Source: Pyxidicoccus trucidator
Lineage (GTDB): Bacteria > Myxococcota > Myxococcia > Myxococcales > Myxococcaceae
Direction of reading: 5' to 3'
Length of the DNA stretch: 64,000 nucleotides
Assembly (NCBI RefSeq): GCF_010894435.1
Contig: NZ_JAAIXZ010000023.1
Span: 124,001-188,000, forward strand
Positions 15,890 through 24,975 of this stretch are shown piece by piece. The translations under genes and the position numbers were made by a program. A model generated the notes under the pieces. The model saw nothing but the letters and a program-made list of their open reading frames with translations, ran no database searches and was not told where the DNA came from. Numbering within the stretch: position 1 is the stretch's first letter; every line of letters starts with the position of its first letter.

Positions 15890-18030
15890 TGGACCGGGAC
15901 AGGCTGGCCCAGGCACTGCTGGCCACGTTCCTCGAGGAGCTCGAGGGGCATGTGGCCTCGCTCAACCGCGAGCTGCTCGCCCTGGAGCGCGAGACGGCAC
16001 CGGCGCGCGCGGCGGAGTACGTGGCCTCGCTGCTGCGCACGCTGCACAGCGTGAAGGGCGCGGCGCGCGCGGCCAGCGCCACCCTGGTGGAGACCGCGTG
16101 CCACCGGATGGAGGAGGTGCTGGAGCGCGTGCGCGACGAGGGCGCGGGCACGCCCGACGTGTACGAGCTGTGCTTCACCACCGTGGACGCGCTGGACGAC
16201 GCGGGACGGCGGCTGGCCGCGAAGCAGGACCTGGCCGGCTCGCCGCTGGAGGCCCTGCTGCCCCAACTGGAGCGCGTCGCCGCACGCCCCATGCGTCCCG
16301 CCGCTGCGGCCCGTGTCGCTCCGGCGATGCCCGCCGAGGAGCCCGCTCCGCCGCCGGAGCCTCCGTCCTCCGTCGCCCCCGGGGCCGAGACGCTGCCGGT
16401 GCGCGTGTCCGCGCAGAAGCTGGACGCGCTGCTGGCGCGCAGTGGCGAGCTGCGGGTGGCGACCCTGCGGCTGGAAGGCAGGACGGACGCGCTGGAGTCC
16501 GTGCGCGAGGCGCTGGCCCAGGCCCGCGAGGCGGTGCGCGGGACGGTGGGCGAGGCGGCGCTGCGGCGCGCGGAGACGGAGCTGGCGCGCGTGGCGCGCG
16601 AGCTGGCCGCGGACCGCCGCGCCCTGGGGGGCGTGGCCACCGGCCTGGACGACGAGGTCCGCCGCGCGCGCACCCTCTCCTTCCTGGAGGGCTGTGAGGG
16701 GCTGGAGCGCGCCACTCGCGACGTGGCGCGCAGCCTGGGCCGCGCGGCGCGGCTGGAGATTCAGGGCGGAGCGCTGGAGCTGGACCGCTCCCTGCTCCAG
16801 GCGCTGCGCGAGCCGCTGCTGCACCTGGTGCGCAACGCGGTGGCGCACGGCCTGGAGGCGCCGGAGCAGCGGCGCGCGGCGGGCAAGCCGGAGGAGGGAC
16901 GCGTCCTGCTGACGGCGCGCCTGCGGGGCAGCCGGGTGCAGGTGACGGTGGACGACGACGGGCGGGGGCTGGACCTGGACGCCCTGCGCGAGCGGGCGCG
17001 GGCGCGGGGCCTCGACGTGCCCGAGGACGACGCCGAGACGGCGCGGCTCGCCTTCCTGCCCGGCCTGTCCACCGCGACAGAGGTGACGCGGGTGGCGGGC
17101 CGTGGCGTGGGCCTGGACGTGGTGCGCACGCAGGTGGAGGCACTGCGCGGCACGGTGGAGGTGACGACGCGCCCGGGCCACGGCACCGGCTTCGTCCTGG
17201 ACGTGCCCCTCACCCTGAGCACGCTGCGGGTGCTGCTGGTGTCCTCGGGTGGGCAGACGCTGGCGCTGGCCAGCGAGAGCGTGGCGCGGCTGGTCCGCGT
17301 GGCGCCCGGCGAGGTGCGCGAGGTGGAGGGGCGCCCCACCTGGGCCTCGGGAGATGCCCTGGTGCCGCTGGCCTCGCTGGCGGACGTGCTGGGCCTGCCC
17401 TCCGGGCCTCCGCGCGCGCGGCGGGGCGCGGTGGTGCTCGCCGCCGGCACCGCGCGCGCCGCGCTGGTGGTGGACGAGGTGCTGTCCGAGCAGGAGGCGC
17501 TGGTGCGCTCCCTGGGTCCCCGCGTGCGCCGGGCCCGGCACGTGTCCGCCGTGGCGGTGCTGCCAGACGGGCGGATGTCGCTCCTGCTCAACCCGCTCTC
17601 CCTCGTGCGCGCGGCGGGAGGCCGGCCCTCCACCGCGCTCTTCCCCGCCCCGGCCGCCCAGCGGGCGAGGCGCCGCGTGCTGCTGGCGGACGACTCACCC
17701 ACCACGCGCGCGTTGGAGCAGAACATCCTGGAGGGCGCGGGCTATGAGGTGGTGGCGTGCGTGGACGGCGCCGAGGCCTGGGAGCGGCTCCAGGCGGGCG
17801 GCGCGGACGCGCTGGTACTGGACGTGGAGATGCCACGCATGGACGGCTTCTCGCTCACCGAGGCCGTGCGCGCCTCCCCCCGCTTCTCTCGGCTGCCGGT
17901 GGTGCTCGTCACCGCGCGCGGCAAGCCCGAGGACAAGGCGCGTGGCCTCCAGGCCGGCGCCAGCGCATATCTGGTCAAGAGCGCGTTCGACCCGACCAGC
18001 CTGCTGGAGACGCTGAGACGACTGCTATGA
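15889..18030 (+). CDS. CheA histidine kinase fused to a receiver domain (WspE-like)
   Basis: The 713-residue hybrid has an HPt domain with the phosphorylatable His53 (LLRTLHSVKGAARA), a Pro-rich linker, a dimerisation helix region, and the CheA ATPase (HLVRNAVAHGLE, DDDGRGLD, GRGVGLDVV). The CheW-like P5 domain follows (about 445-575). A C-terminal receiver (about 592-713) carries LLADDSPTT and the phosphoacceptor Asp in LDVEMPRMDG. I see no obvious P2 (CheY-binding) domain, as in other CheA-receiver hybrids. In Pseudomonas the equivalent kinase WspE phosphorylates the diguanylate cyclase WspR; no such gene is nearby here. It overlaps the MCP gene by one base and the CheB gene by four. Confidence 0.92.
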   Translation: MDRDRLAQALLATFLEELEGHVASLNRELLALERETAPARAAEYVASLLRTLHSVKGAARAASATLVETACHRMEEVLERVRDEGAGTPDVYELCFTTVDALDDAGRRLAAKQDLAGSPLEALLPQLERVAARPMRPAAAARVAPAMPAEEPAPPPEPPSSVAPGAETLPVRVSAQKLDALLARSGELRVATLRLEGRTDALESVREALAQAREAVRGTVGEAALRRAETELARVARELAADRRALGGVATGLDDEVRRARTLSFLEGCEGLERATRDVARSLGRAARLEIQGGALELDRSLLQALREPLLHLVRNAVAHGLEAPEQRRAAGKPEEGRVLLTARLRGSRVQVTVDDDGRGLDLDALRERARARGLDVPEDDAETARLAFLPGLSTATEVTRVAGRGVGLDVVRTQVEALRGTVEVTTRPGHGTGFVLDVPLTLSTLRVLLVSSGGQTLALASESVARLVRVAPGEVREVEGRPTWASGDALVPLASLADVLGLPSGPPRARRGAVVLAAGTARAALVVDEVLSEQEALVRSLGPRVRRARHVSAVAVLPDGRMSLLLNPLSLVRAAGGRPSTALFPAPAAQRARRRVLLADDSPTTRALEQNILEGAGYEVVACVDGAEAWERLQAGGADALVLDVEMPRMDGFSLTEAVRASPRFSRLPVVLVTARGKPEDKARGLQAGASAYLVKSAFDPTSLLETLRRLL

Positions 18031-19088
18031 GGAACGACCCGTTGCGAATCGTCGTGGCCGAGGACTCGCCCACCGCCCGGCGCCTGCTGGTGGAAATCCT
18101 CCGTGCCGACCCCGGCCTGACGGTGGTGGGCGAGGCGAAGGATGGCGTGGAGGCGGTGGAGCTCGTCCAGCGCGTGCGGCCGGACCTGGTGACGATGGAC
18201 ATCCAGATGCCGCGCATGGACGGCCTGGACGCCACCCGCCGCATCATGACGGAGGTGCCCACGCCGGTGGTGGTGGTGTCCACCCTGGTGGAGCGCGACA
18301 TCCAGACGTCCATGGCCGCGCTGCGCGCCGGGGCGCTCGCGGTGCTCCAGAAGCCCGTGGGCCCGGAGTCGCCGGACTTCGACGCGGAGAGCCGCCGCCT
18401 GCGTGACACCCTCAAGGCCATGGCCGAGGTGAAGGTGGTGCGCCGCTGGCCGGACCGCGTCATGGCGCCGGTGGTGCCTCCCGTGCCCACCCCGCCCCAG
18501 GCCCTGCAGCGCCCGGCCTTGGTGGCGCTGGCCGCGTCCACCGGAGGCCCGGCCGCCCTCCACCGCGTGCTGTCCGAGCTGCCAAGGGACTTCCCCGTGC
18601 CGCTGCTGGTGGTGCAGCACATCGCCCTCGGCTTCAGCCAGGGCTTCGCCACCTGGCTGGGCACCGCTGGCCCCCTGCCCGTGAAGGTGGCCGAGGACGG
18701 CGAGCTGCTCCAGGCCGGCCACGTCTACCTGGCGCCGGACGACCGGCACCTGGGCTTGCATGCCGAGGGACGCGCGGAGGTGACCCGGGGAGCGCCGGTG
18801 CATGGCTTCCGCCCGTCCGCCACCTGGCTGTTCCGCTCGGTGGCGCGCGCCCATGGGCCCCGCTCGCTCGCCGTCGTCCTCACCGGCATGGGCCAGGACG
18901 GCCTGGAAGGCGTGCGCGAGCTGCGCGGGGCGGGCGGCTACGTGATGGCCCAGGACGAGCCCACCTCCGTCGTCTACGGCATGCCGGGCGTGGTGGTGGG
19001 CGCGGGCCTGGCACACGAGGTGGTGCCACTGCCCTCCATCGCATTGCGCCTGTTACAGGGTGTCCGGACAGGTATTCCGATTCCCTGA
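18027..19088 (+). CDS. CheB methylesterase/glutamine deamidase (WspF-like)
   Basis: The 353-residue protein has a receiver domain (VVAEDSPTARR; phosphoacceptor Asp in TMDIQMPRMDG) and a C-terminal esterase domain. The catalytic residues are in place: Ser in AASTGGPAALHRV, His in QHIALGFSQGFA and Asp in TGMGQDGLEGV. CheB removes methyl groups from receptor glutamates and resets the array. The ATG at 18027 overlaps the CheA-receiver stop by four bases; the longer in-frame extension upstream is a shadow of that gene. It is the last gene of the operon. Confidence 0.93.
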   Translation: MRNDPLRIVVAEDSPTARRLLVEILRADPGLTVVGEAKDGVEAVELVQRVRPDLVTMDIQMPRMDGLDATRRIMTEVPTPVVVVSTLVERDIQTSMAALRAGALAVLQKPVGPESPDFDAESRRLRDTLKAMAEVKVVRRWPDRVMAPVVPPVPTPPQALQRPALVALAASTGGPAALHRVLSELPRDFPVPLLVVQHIALGFSQGFATWLGTAGPLPVKVAEDGELLQAGHVYLAPDDRHLGLHAEGRAEVTRGAPVHGFRPSATWLFRSVARAHGPRSLAVVLTGMGQDGLEGVRELRGAGGYVMAQDEPTSVVYGMPGVVVGAGLAHEVVPLPSIALRLLQGVRTGIPIP

Positions 19089-19089
19089 T

Positions 19090-19163
19090 CCAGAATATCG
19101 GCTTCTGGAAACTCTCCTCGTATGACACCCCTCCGGGATGGCGCGCCTTTTCCCAGGTGTCAT
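19090..19163 (+). promoter_or_regulatory. two inverted repeats between CheB and the PAS/GAF kinase genes
   Basis: CCAGAA/TTCTGG (19090-19108) starts one base after the CheB stop and could help end the operon. ATGACACC (19122-19129) and GGTGTCAT (19156-19163) are perfect eight-base arms 26 bases apart, ending 27 bases before the kinase start at 19190. This second repeat looks like an operator for the kinase gene or a large stem in its leader. Confidence 0.35.
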
Positions 19164-19189
19164 CATGAAGCCGACTCACACGGCTCTAC

Positions 19190-20890
19190 ATGCAAGCACT
19201 CTCTCCCTCGCTCGCCGCCGCCTTCACCGCCCTGCCTGAGCCCGCCTACGTCCTGGACGTCGCGGGACGCGTGGTGGCTTGCAGTCTCGCGGGCGCGCGT
19301 GCGCTGGAGCGGACGCAGGGAGAGGTGACGGGCAGGCACTGGGGTGAGCTGGGGATGTCCGCCCAGGACGTGGCCTCGCTGGAGGCGACGCGCGCGCGGG
19401 TGGTGACCAGCGGGGCCACGGCCACGGTGGAGCTGCCCTGGCCTGGCCCCACCGGCACACACAGGCACGCGCTGGTGTTCACCCCGCTGCCGGCGGAGGA
19501 CGGGCGCGAAGTCGCGGTGCTGCTGACGGCGCGGCCCCTCACCGAGGCCGAGGCGGTGTACTCGCGGGCGCTGGAGCTGGAGCAGGCCGCACGCTCGGAG
19601 GTGGAGCAGGCCGAGCGGCGCCGCTCCTTCCTCTACCAGGCGATGACGACGCTCTTTACCCACCCGCCGGACCCACAGGGCATGTACACGCTGCTGGCGC
19701 ACCTGGCGGTGCCGGACCTGGCGGACTGGTGCCTCGTGGACGCGCTGGAGCAGGGCCCCTGGGTGGCGCGCATGGCGGCGGCGTGCCTGGACCCGAGGCA
19801 GCAGGAGCGCGTGGGCGCGCTGCCCCCGCGCACGGAGCTGCGCGAGGACGCGCCGGTGGGCCTGCTGCGCGTGCTGCGCACGGGCGAGTCGGAGCTGGTG
19901 CCCGCGGTGACGGACTCGCTGTTGCGCGCGGCCGCCGCCGAGCCGGCGCACCCCGCGCTGCTGAAGCTGCTGCAGGCGCGCTCGTACATGATTGTCCCCC
20001 TGCGCGCGCGGGGGCACACGCTGGGCGCCGTCACCTTCGTGGCCTCCGGCTCCGGGCGGCGCTACGGGCCGGACGACCTGGCGCTGGCGGAGGACCTGTG
20101 CCTGCGGGCCAGCCTCGCCATCGACAACGCGCGGCTGGTGGGTGAGTCCCGCCGCGCCGCGCGCGCCCGCGAGGACTTGCTGGCCGTCGTCTCCCACGAC
20201 TTGAAGAACCCGCTGGGCGTGGTGCAGCTCGGCGCCGCGCTGCTGCTGCGCGGGGCGGGGAGCAAGCCCGGCGGGGAGAGCGTGGCGAAGCAGGCCACCC
20301 GCATCCAGGACGCGACGGAGCGGATGTCGCGCCTCATCTCGGACCTGCTGGACTGGGGACGGCTGGAGGCGGGCGGGCTGCCGCTGGAGTGGGGCGAGCA
20401 CGCCGTGGCCGCGCTCGTCACCGAGGCGGTGGAGTCCATCCGCCCGCTGGCCGAGGCCAAGGGCCTGCACCTGCGCATGGAGCTGCCCGCCGGGGACACG
20501 CGCGCGCGGTGCGACCGGGTGCGGGTGCTCCAGGTGCTGGGCAACCTGCTGGGCAACGCCGTGAAGTTCACCAGCGCCGGAGGCACCCTCTCCGTCGTCG
20601 CTCGGGCCCACGGCCCCGAGGTGTCCTTCCACGTGCGCGACACCGGCTCCGGCATCGCCCCCGAGGCGCTGCCCCACATCTTCGACCGCTACTGGCAGGC
20701 GCGCGACGCCGCCAGCCGGGGCACCGGCCTGGGGCTCGCCATCGCCAAGGGGCTGGTGGAGGCGCACGGCGGCACCATCCGCGCGGAGAGCACGCCGGGC
20801 GAGGGCAGCACCTTCGCCTTCACCCTGCCCATCGCCCTCGGCGCTCCCGTCGCGCTGCCCCTGACGGCACGCGCGGCGACGCACGACTGA
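19190..20890 (+). CDS. cytoplasmic PAS/GAF sensor histidine kinase
   Basis: The 566-residue kinase has no membrane helix. A PAS domain (about residues 8-115) begins AAFTALPEPAYVLDVAGRVV, a GAF domain (about 150-320) ends in DDLALAEDLCLRASLAIDNAR, and the HisKA motif is VVSHDLKNPLGVVQ. The ATPase domain has NLLGNAVKF, DTGSGIAPE and GTGLGLAIAKG. The VSHDLKNPL-type kinases with GAF domains are common cytoplasmic sensors in myxobacteria. No receiver is fused and no regulator gene is adjacent, though a lone receiver lies at 22594-22968. Confidence 0.9.
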   Translation: MQALSPSLAAAFTALPEPAYVLDVAGRVVACSLAGARALERTQGEVTGRHWGELGMSAQDVASLEATRARVVTSGATATVELPWPGPTGTHRHALVFTPLPAEDGREVAVLLTARPLTEAEAVYSRALELEQAARSEVEQAERRRSFLYQAMTTLFTHPPDPQGMYTLLAHLAVPDLADWCLVDALEQGPWVARMAAACLDPRQQERVGALPPRTELREDAPVGLLRVLRTGESELVPAVTDSLLRAAAAEPAHPALLKLLQARSYMIVPLRARGHTLGAVTFVASGSGRRYGPDDLALAEDLCLRASLAIDNARLVGESRRAARAREDLLAVVSHDLKNPLGVVQLGAALLLRGAGSKPGGESVAKQATRIQDATERMSRLISDLLDWGRLEAGGLPLEWGEHAVAALVTEAVESIRPLAEAKGLHLRMELPAGDTRARCDRVRVLQVLGNLLGNAVKFTSAGGTLSVVARAHGPEVSFHVRDTGSGIAPEALPHIFDRYWQARDAASRGTGLGLAIAKGLVEAHGGTIRAESTPGEGSTFAFTLPIALGAPVALPLTARAATHD

Positions 20891-21013
20891 CACCCGGCGC
20901 GCTCCGGCGTGGCGTGGGCGCTCCGGCGCATGTGGTGACGGACACTGTCCGGGGAAAAGAGCCCTGAGCGGCGCCGTACGCCGCGCCGGAGACAGCTAGA
21001 GTCCCGCCCAGCC

Positions 21014-22495
21014 ATGCTCAGCGCGGAGCCACTCCCCACCGCCCTCCTGTTGACCCTCTGCGGCGTCCTGCTGGCGCTGAGCGTGCTGTTCAGCCGGGCC
21101 TCGGGACGCTTCGGCATCCCCGTGGCGCTGCTGTTCCTCGGCCTGGGCATGGCCGCCGGCTCGGACGGGCCGGGCGGCATCGAGTTCAACGACTACGGCC
21201 TCGCCTTCCGGCTGGGCACGGTGGCGCTCGTCCTCATCCTCTTCGACGGCGGCCTCAACACGCCGCTGTCCTCCATCCGGACCGCCATCCGCCCGGCGGC
21301 GGTGCTGGCCACGGTGGGCGTGGTGATGACGGCGGCCGTGGCGGGCCTCGCCGCACACCTGCTGTTCGGCTTCGCGTGGCAGCAGGCCCTGCTGCTGGGG
21401 GCCATCGTCTCCTCCACGGACGCGGCGGCCGTCTTCGCCGTGCTGCGCGGCAGCGGGCTGCACCTGAAGCGGCGCGTGGGCACCACGCTCGAGCTGGAGT
21501 CGGGCCTCAATGACCCCATGGCCGTCATCCTCACCACGGCGATGACGCTCAGCCTGGTGGGCGGCAGCGAGCCGGGCTGGGAGCTGGTGTGGGGCGCGGT
21601 GGTGCAGATGGTGGTGGGCGCCGGCCTGGGCGTGGGAATCGGGTGGGCGGGGCGGCTGCTGCTCAAGCGCCTGCGCCTGAGGGCCGCGGGCCTGTACCCG
21701 GTGATGACGCTGGCCCTGGCGATGATGGCCTTCGGCGTGCCCACCCTCCTGCAGGGCAGCGGCTTCCTGGCCGTCTACATCGTCGGAATCGCCCTGGGCA
21801 ATGAGACCATCCGCTACCGCACGGGCCTGCTGCGCGTCCACGACGCGCTGGCCTGGCTGTCCCAGGTGGGCATGTTCCTGGTGCTGGGACTGCTCGTGTT
21901 CCCCGAGGCGCTCCTGGAGGTGACGTGGGAGGGACTGGGGATGGGGCTCGTCCTCGCCTTCGTCGCGAGACCCCTGGCGGTGCTGCTGTGCCTGCTGCCC
22001 TTCCGCTTCCCGCCGCGCGAAATCCTCTACACCGGCTGGGTGGGCCTGCGCGGCGCGGTGCCCATCATCCTGGCCACCTTCCCCGTGCTGTCCGGCGCCC
22101 CCGGGGCGCGCGAAATCTTCAACATCGTCTTCTTCATCGTCGTGGTGAACGGGCTCATCCCCGGCGCCACCGTGCCCTGGGTGACGCGCAAGCTGGGGCT
22201 GGCCGCCAACGTGCCCGAGCCGCCCCCGGCCGTGCTGGAGATTGCCTCCACCCAGCTCCTCAATGGCGAGCTGAGCGCCTTCTACATCGGCTCGGCCTCC
22301 GCCGTGGCGGGCGAGCGAATCTCCGACCTCCCCTTCCCGCCCGGCTCCGCCGCCATGCTGCTGGTGCGGGGACAGGAGCTGATGGCGCCTCGCGGCGACA
22401 CCGTCTTCCAGACAGGGGACCACGTCTATGTCTTCTGTCTCTCGGAGGACCTGCCGCTGCTGCGCCTGCTGTTCGGTCAGCAGGAGGATGAGTAG
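21014..22495 (+). CDS. K+(Na+)/H+ antiporter, NhaP2/CvrA-like (CPA1)
   Basis: The 493-residue membrane protein has about 12 hydrophobic helices across residues 1-390 and a cytoplasmic RCK-C (TrkA-C)-like tail (about 400-493, from STQLLNGELSAFYIG to GDHVYVFCLSEDL). Family motifs include LILFDGGLNTPL, GAIVSSTDAAAVFAVLRG and ELESGLNDPMAV; the last has the conserved acidic pair used in ion exchange. NhaP2-type proteins expel potassium or sodium in exchange for protons and help control cell potassium and pH. A second cation/proton antiporter of a different family follows at 23191. Confidence 0.9.
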   Translation: MLSAEPLPTALLLTLCGVLLALSVLFSRASGRFGIPVALLFLGLGMAAGSDGPGGIEFNDYGLAFRLGTVALVLILFDGGLNTPLSSIRTAIRPAAVLATVGVVMTAAVAGLAAHLLFGFAWQQALLLGAIVSSTDAAAVFAVLRGSGLHLKRRVGTTLELESGLNDPMAVILTTAMTLSLVGGSEPGWELVWGAVVQMVVGAGLGVGIGWAGRLLLKRLRLRAAGLYPVMTLALAMMAFGVPTLLQGSGFLAVYIVGIALGNETIRYRTGLLRVHDALAWLSQVGMFLVLGLLVFPEALLEVTWEGLGMGLVLAFVARPLAVLLCLLPFRFPPREILYTGWVGLRGAVPIILATFPVLSGAPGAREIFNIVFFIVVVNGLIPGATVPWVTRKLGLAANVPEPPPAVLEIASTQLLNGELSAFYIGSASAVAGERISDLPFPPGSAAMLLVRGQELMAPRGDTVFQTGDHVYVFCLSEDLPLLRLLFGQQEDE

Positions 22496-22593
22496 CTTCG
22501 TCACGGTAGAGCCGGGGTCCTGCGCGGGACAGGGCACCTGGAATGGAGTTACATTGGCGGCCTCAACCTCTCGGCCCGGTCAGGGTGGGAATC

Positions 22594-22968
22594 ATGCGCC
22601 GCGAGCACGCTCAGCACTCCATCCTCGTGGTGGAGGATGACCAGGACATTCGCGAAGCGGTCGCCGAGCTGCTCGAGCTGGAGGGCTACTCCGTCTCCAG
22701 CGCCAGCAACGGCCAGGAGGGGCTGAATGTCCTGGCCTCGCTCCGCCAACCCTGCCTCGTGCTGCTGGACCTGATGATGCCGGTGCTGACGGGCTATGAG
22801 TTCCTGGAGCGCCTGCGCATCACCGGCACGCAGTCCCTGGTGCCGGTGCTCATCATGACGGCCAGCCACGTCACGGAGCTGCCCAGCGGCGCCGCGGGGC
22901 TGCTGCGCAAGCCCGTGGAGATGGCGCACCTGCTCCAGTCGGTGGCGCGCTTCTGCAATCACTCCTGA
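22594..22968 (+). CDS. single-domain response regulator
   Basis: The 124-residue protein is a stand-alone receiver: acidic pocket VVEDDQD, phosphoacceptor Asp in LLDLMMPVLTG, conserved Ser/Thr near IMTAS and Lys in LLRKPVE. There is no output domain. I chose the ATG at 22594, preceded by AGGGTGGGA, because the 17 earlier residues of the longer frame are not receiver-like. Its close relative in the window is the lone receiver at 49330. Either could serve one of the orphan kinases. Confidence 0.85.
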   Translation: MRREHAQHSILVVEDDQDIREAVAELLELEGYSVSSASNGQEGLNVLASLRQPCLVLLDLMMPVLTGYEFLERLRITGTQSLVPVLIMTASHVTELPSGAAGLLRKPVEMAHLLQSVARFCNHS

Positions 22969-23007
22969 GCCCGCCGGCTGGCGGCGCATGGCGGCCCCGC
23001 CCTACTT

Positions 23008-23072
23008 GAATCGCCGGTCCTGGCGTCCCCGCCACTACCGGAATGGCCGGGCCCGGCGTCCCGCGCCCACCG
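23008..23072. repeat. imperfect tandem repeat, two units of about 33 bases
   Basis: Two adjacent segments (23008-23040 and 23041-23072) both begin GAAT-GCCGG, contain GGCGTCCC and end in ACCG. They differ at several positions, so the duplication is not recent. The repeat lies in a 222-base gap without a gene, upstream of the Kef-type antiporter. Confidence 0.4.
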
Positions 23073-23190
23073 AAAGGGAGAGGCTCCGAGCGCCCGGACC
23101 TGCCTGAACGGGTAGGGCCTGGGGCCCGGCACGCGCGGGCGCCGGCCACCGGTTTGCCGCCACCGCGGGCTCCGTGAGAGGAAGGGCCGC

Positions 23191-24969
23191 ATGTCCTTCC
23201 TGCATCAGGCCCTGGTCTTCCTCGCGGCGGCGGTGGTGGCGGTGCCCCTGTTCAAGAAACTCGGGTTGGGGTCCGTGCTGGGCTACCTCACGGCGGGCGC
23301 CGTCATCGGCCCGTGGGGCGCGAGGCTCGTCACCGACGTGGAGAACATCCTCCACGTGTCCGAGCTGGGCGTGGTGCTGCTGCTGTTCGTCATCGGCCTG
23401 GAGCTGCGGCCCTCGCGCCTGTGGGAGCTGCGCCGCTCGGTGTTCGGCATGGGCGGCGCCCAGGTGCTGCTCACCGGCGCGCTGCTGTCCGGCGTGGGCC
23501 TGGCCCTCGGCCTCACGCCGGGCGCGGCCATCATCGCCGGCTTCGGCCTGTCGCTGTCCTCCACCGCCTTCGCGCTCCAATTGCTGGCCGAGCGCAACCA
23601 GCTCACCACCGGCTACGGGCGGATTGCCTTCGGCATCCTCCTCTTCCAGGACCTGGCGGTGATTCCGCTGCTCGCGATGCTGCCGCTGCTGGGAGACGGT
23701 GGCGCCACGTCCACCGAGCCGGGCTGGCTCACCGGCCTCAAGGTGGCGGGCGTGCTGGTGGGCGTGGTTGTCACGGGGCGCTACCTGATGCGCCCGGTGT
23801 TCCGAGCGGTGGCGTCCTTCCACAGCCAGGAGCTGTTCACCGCCACCGCGCTGCTCGTGGTGGTGGGCACCGCGGCGCTGGTCAGCGCGGTGGGCCTGTC
23901 CATGGCGCTGGGCGCCTTCCTCGCCGGCGTGCTGCTGGCGGAGTCCGAGTACCGCCACGAGCTGGAGGCGGACATCGAGCCCTTCAAGGGCCTGCTGCTG
24001 GGGCTGTTCTTCATCGCGGTGGGCATGTCGGTGAGCCTGGGGCTCATCGTGGAGAAGCCGCTGCTCGTCACCGGGCTGGTGCTGGGGCTGGTGGTGCTCA
24101 AGGGGGCGGTGCTGTACGGCCTGGGCCGCTTCAGCCTGAAGCAGGACGAGCCCGCGCTCAGCCTGGGCGTCGTCATCTCCCAGGGCGGCGAGTTCGCCTT
24201 CGTCCTCTTCGCGCTGGCCGTCTCCTTCCACGTCATGGACCGCGCGCTGGCGGACCTGCTCGTGGTGGTGGTGGGCCTGTCCATGGCCACCACGCCGCTG
24301 CTGTACGTGGTGCATGAGCGGTGGGTGCGGCCGCTCTTCCAGAAGAAGGCGGAGGCGCGCGCGTTCGACGTGGCGCCGGAGGAGGACAACCCGGTCATCA
24401 TCGCCGGCTTCGGGCGCGTGGGGCAGATGGTGGGCCGCATGCTGCGCGTCAAGCGCATCGGCTTCACGGCCATCGACGCGAGCCCCGAGCACATCGACTT
24501 CATGAAGCGCTTCGGGTCCAAGGTCTTCTACGGCGACGCCTCCCGCCTGGATTTGCTGCGGGCCGCGCGGGCGGACAAGGCGAAGGTGTTCGTGCTCGCC
24601 ATCGATGACATCGAAGCGTCGCTGCGCACGGCGCAGGCGGTGAAGGAGCACTTCCCGCACCTGACCATCTTCGCCCGCGCGCGCAACCGCGTGCATGCGT
24701 ACCGGCTGCTGGACATGGGCATCCAGCGGGTGATGCGCGAGACATTCGCCGGGAGCCTGGAGATGGCCCAGGACGTGCTCATGAACCTGGGGCTCACGTA
24801 CTCGGAGAGTCACCGCGCGCTGGAGCGGCTGAGGGACCACGACGAGGAGTTGCTTCGCGAGACGGCCAAGTACCACAAGGACGAGGCGAAGCTCGTGGAG
24901 ATGGCGGCGAAGGCTCGCAAGGAGCTGGAGAGCCTGTTCGAGCAGGATGAGCAGTCGAAGTCGGCGTGA
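23191..24969 (+). CDS. Kef-type cation/proton antiporter with TrkA-N domain (CPA2)
   Basis: The 592-residue protein has about 12 membrane helices in residues 1-385 with CPA2 motifs: LGYLTAGAVIGPWG, GLSLSSTAFALQLL and GILLFQDLAVIPLLA (conserved Asp). A cytoplasmic Rossmann-type TrkA-N domain (about 400-520) starts NPVIIAGFGRVGQMVGR. A helical tail of about 70 residues ends ELESLFEQDEQSKSA. Kef systems exchange potassium for protons and are gated by the nucleotide-binding domain, in some cases by glutathione adducts. A GAGGAAG ribosome binding site precedes the ATG. The last 55 bases of the gene are duplicated at 25387-25448, beyond the next gene. Confidence 0.9.
   Translation: MSFLHQALVFLAAAVVAVPLFKKLGLGSVLGYLTAGAVIGPWGARLVTDVENILHVSELGVVLLLFVIGLELRPSRLWELRRSVFGMGGAQVLLTGALLSGVGLALGLTPGAAIIAGFGLSLSSTAFALQLLAERNQLTTGYGRIAFGILLFQDLAVIPLLAMLPLLGDGGATSTEPGWLTGLKVAGVLVGVVVTGRYLMRPVFRAVASFHSQELFTATALLVVVGTAALVSAVGLSMALGAFLAGVLLAESEYRHELEADIEPFKGLLLGLFFIAVGMSVSLGLIVEKPLLVTGLVLGLVVLKGAVLYGLGRFSLKQDEPALSLGVVISQGGEFAFVLFALAVSFHVMDRALADLLVVVVGLSMATTPLLYVVHERWVRPLFQKKAEARAFDVAPEEDNPVIIAGFGRVGQMVGRMLRVKRIGFTAIDASPEHIDFMKRFGSKVFYGDASRLDLLRAARADKAKVFVLAIDDIEASLRTAQAVKEHFPHLTIFARARNRVHAYRLLDMGIQRVMRETFAGSLEMAQDVLMNLGLTYSESHRALERLRDHDEELLRETAKYHKDEAKLVEMAAKARKELESLFEQDEQSKSA
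24914..24969 (+). repeat. direct repeat, copy 1 (3' end of the Kef-type gene)
   Basis: The first 34 bases (24914-24947) are identical to 25387-25420. The remaining bases to the stop are similar, with a six-base gap and two substitutions. The repeat codes for the last residues of the antiporter. Confidence 0.85.
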
Positions 24970-24975
24970 GGAGAG

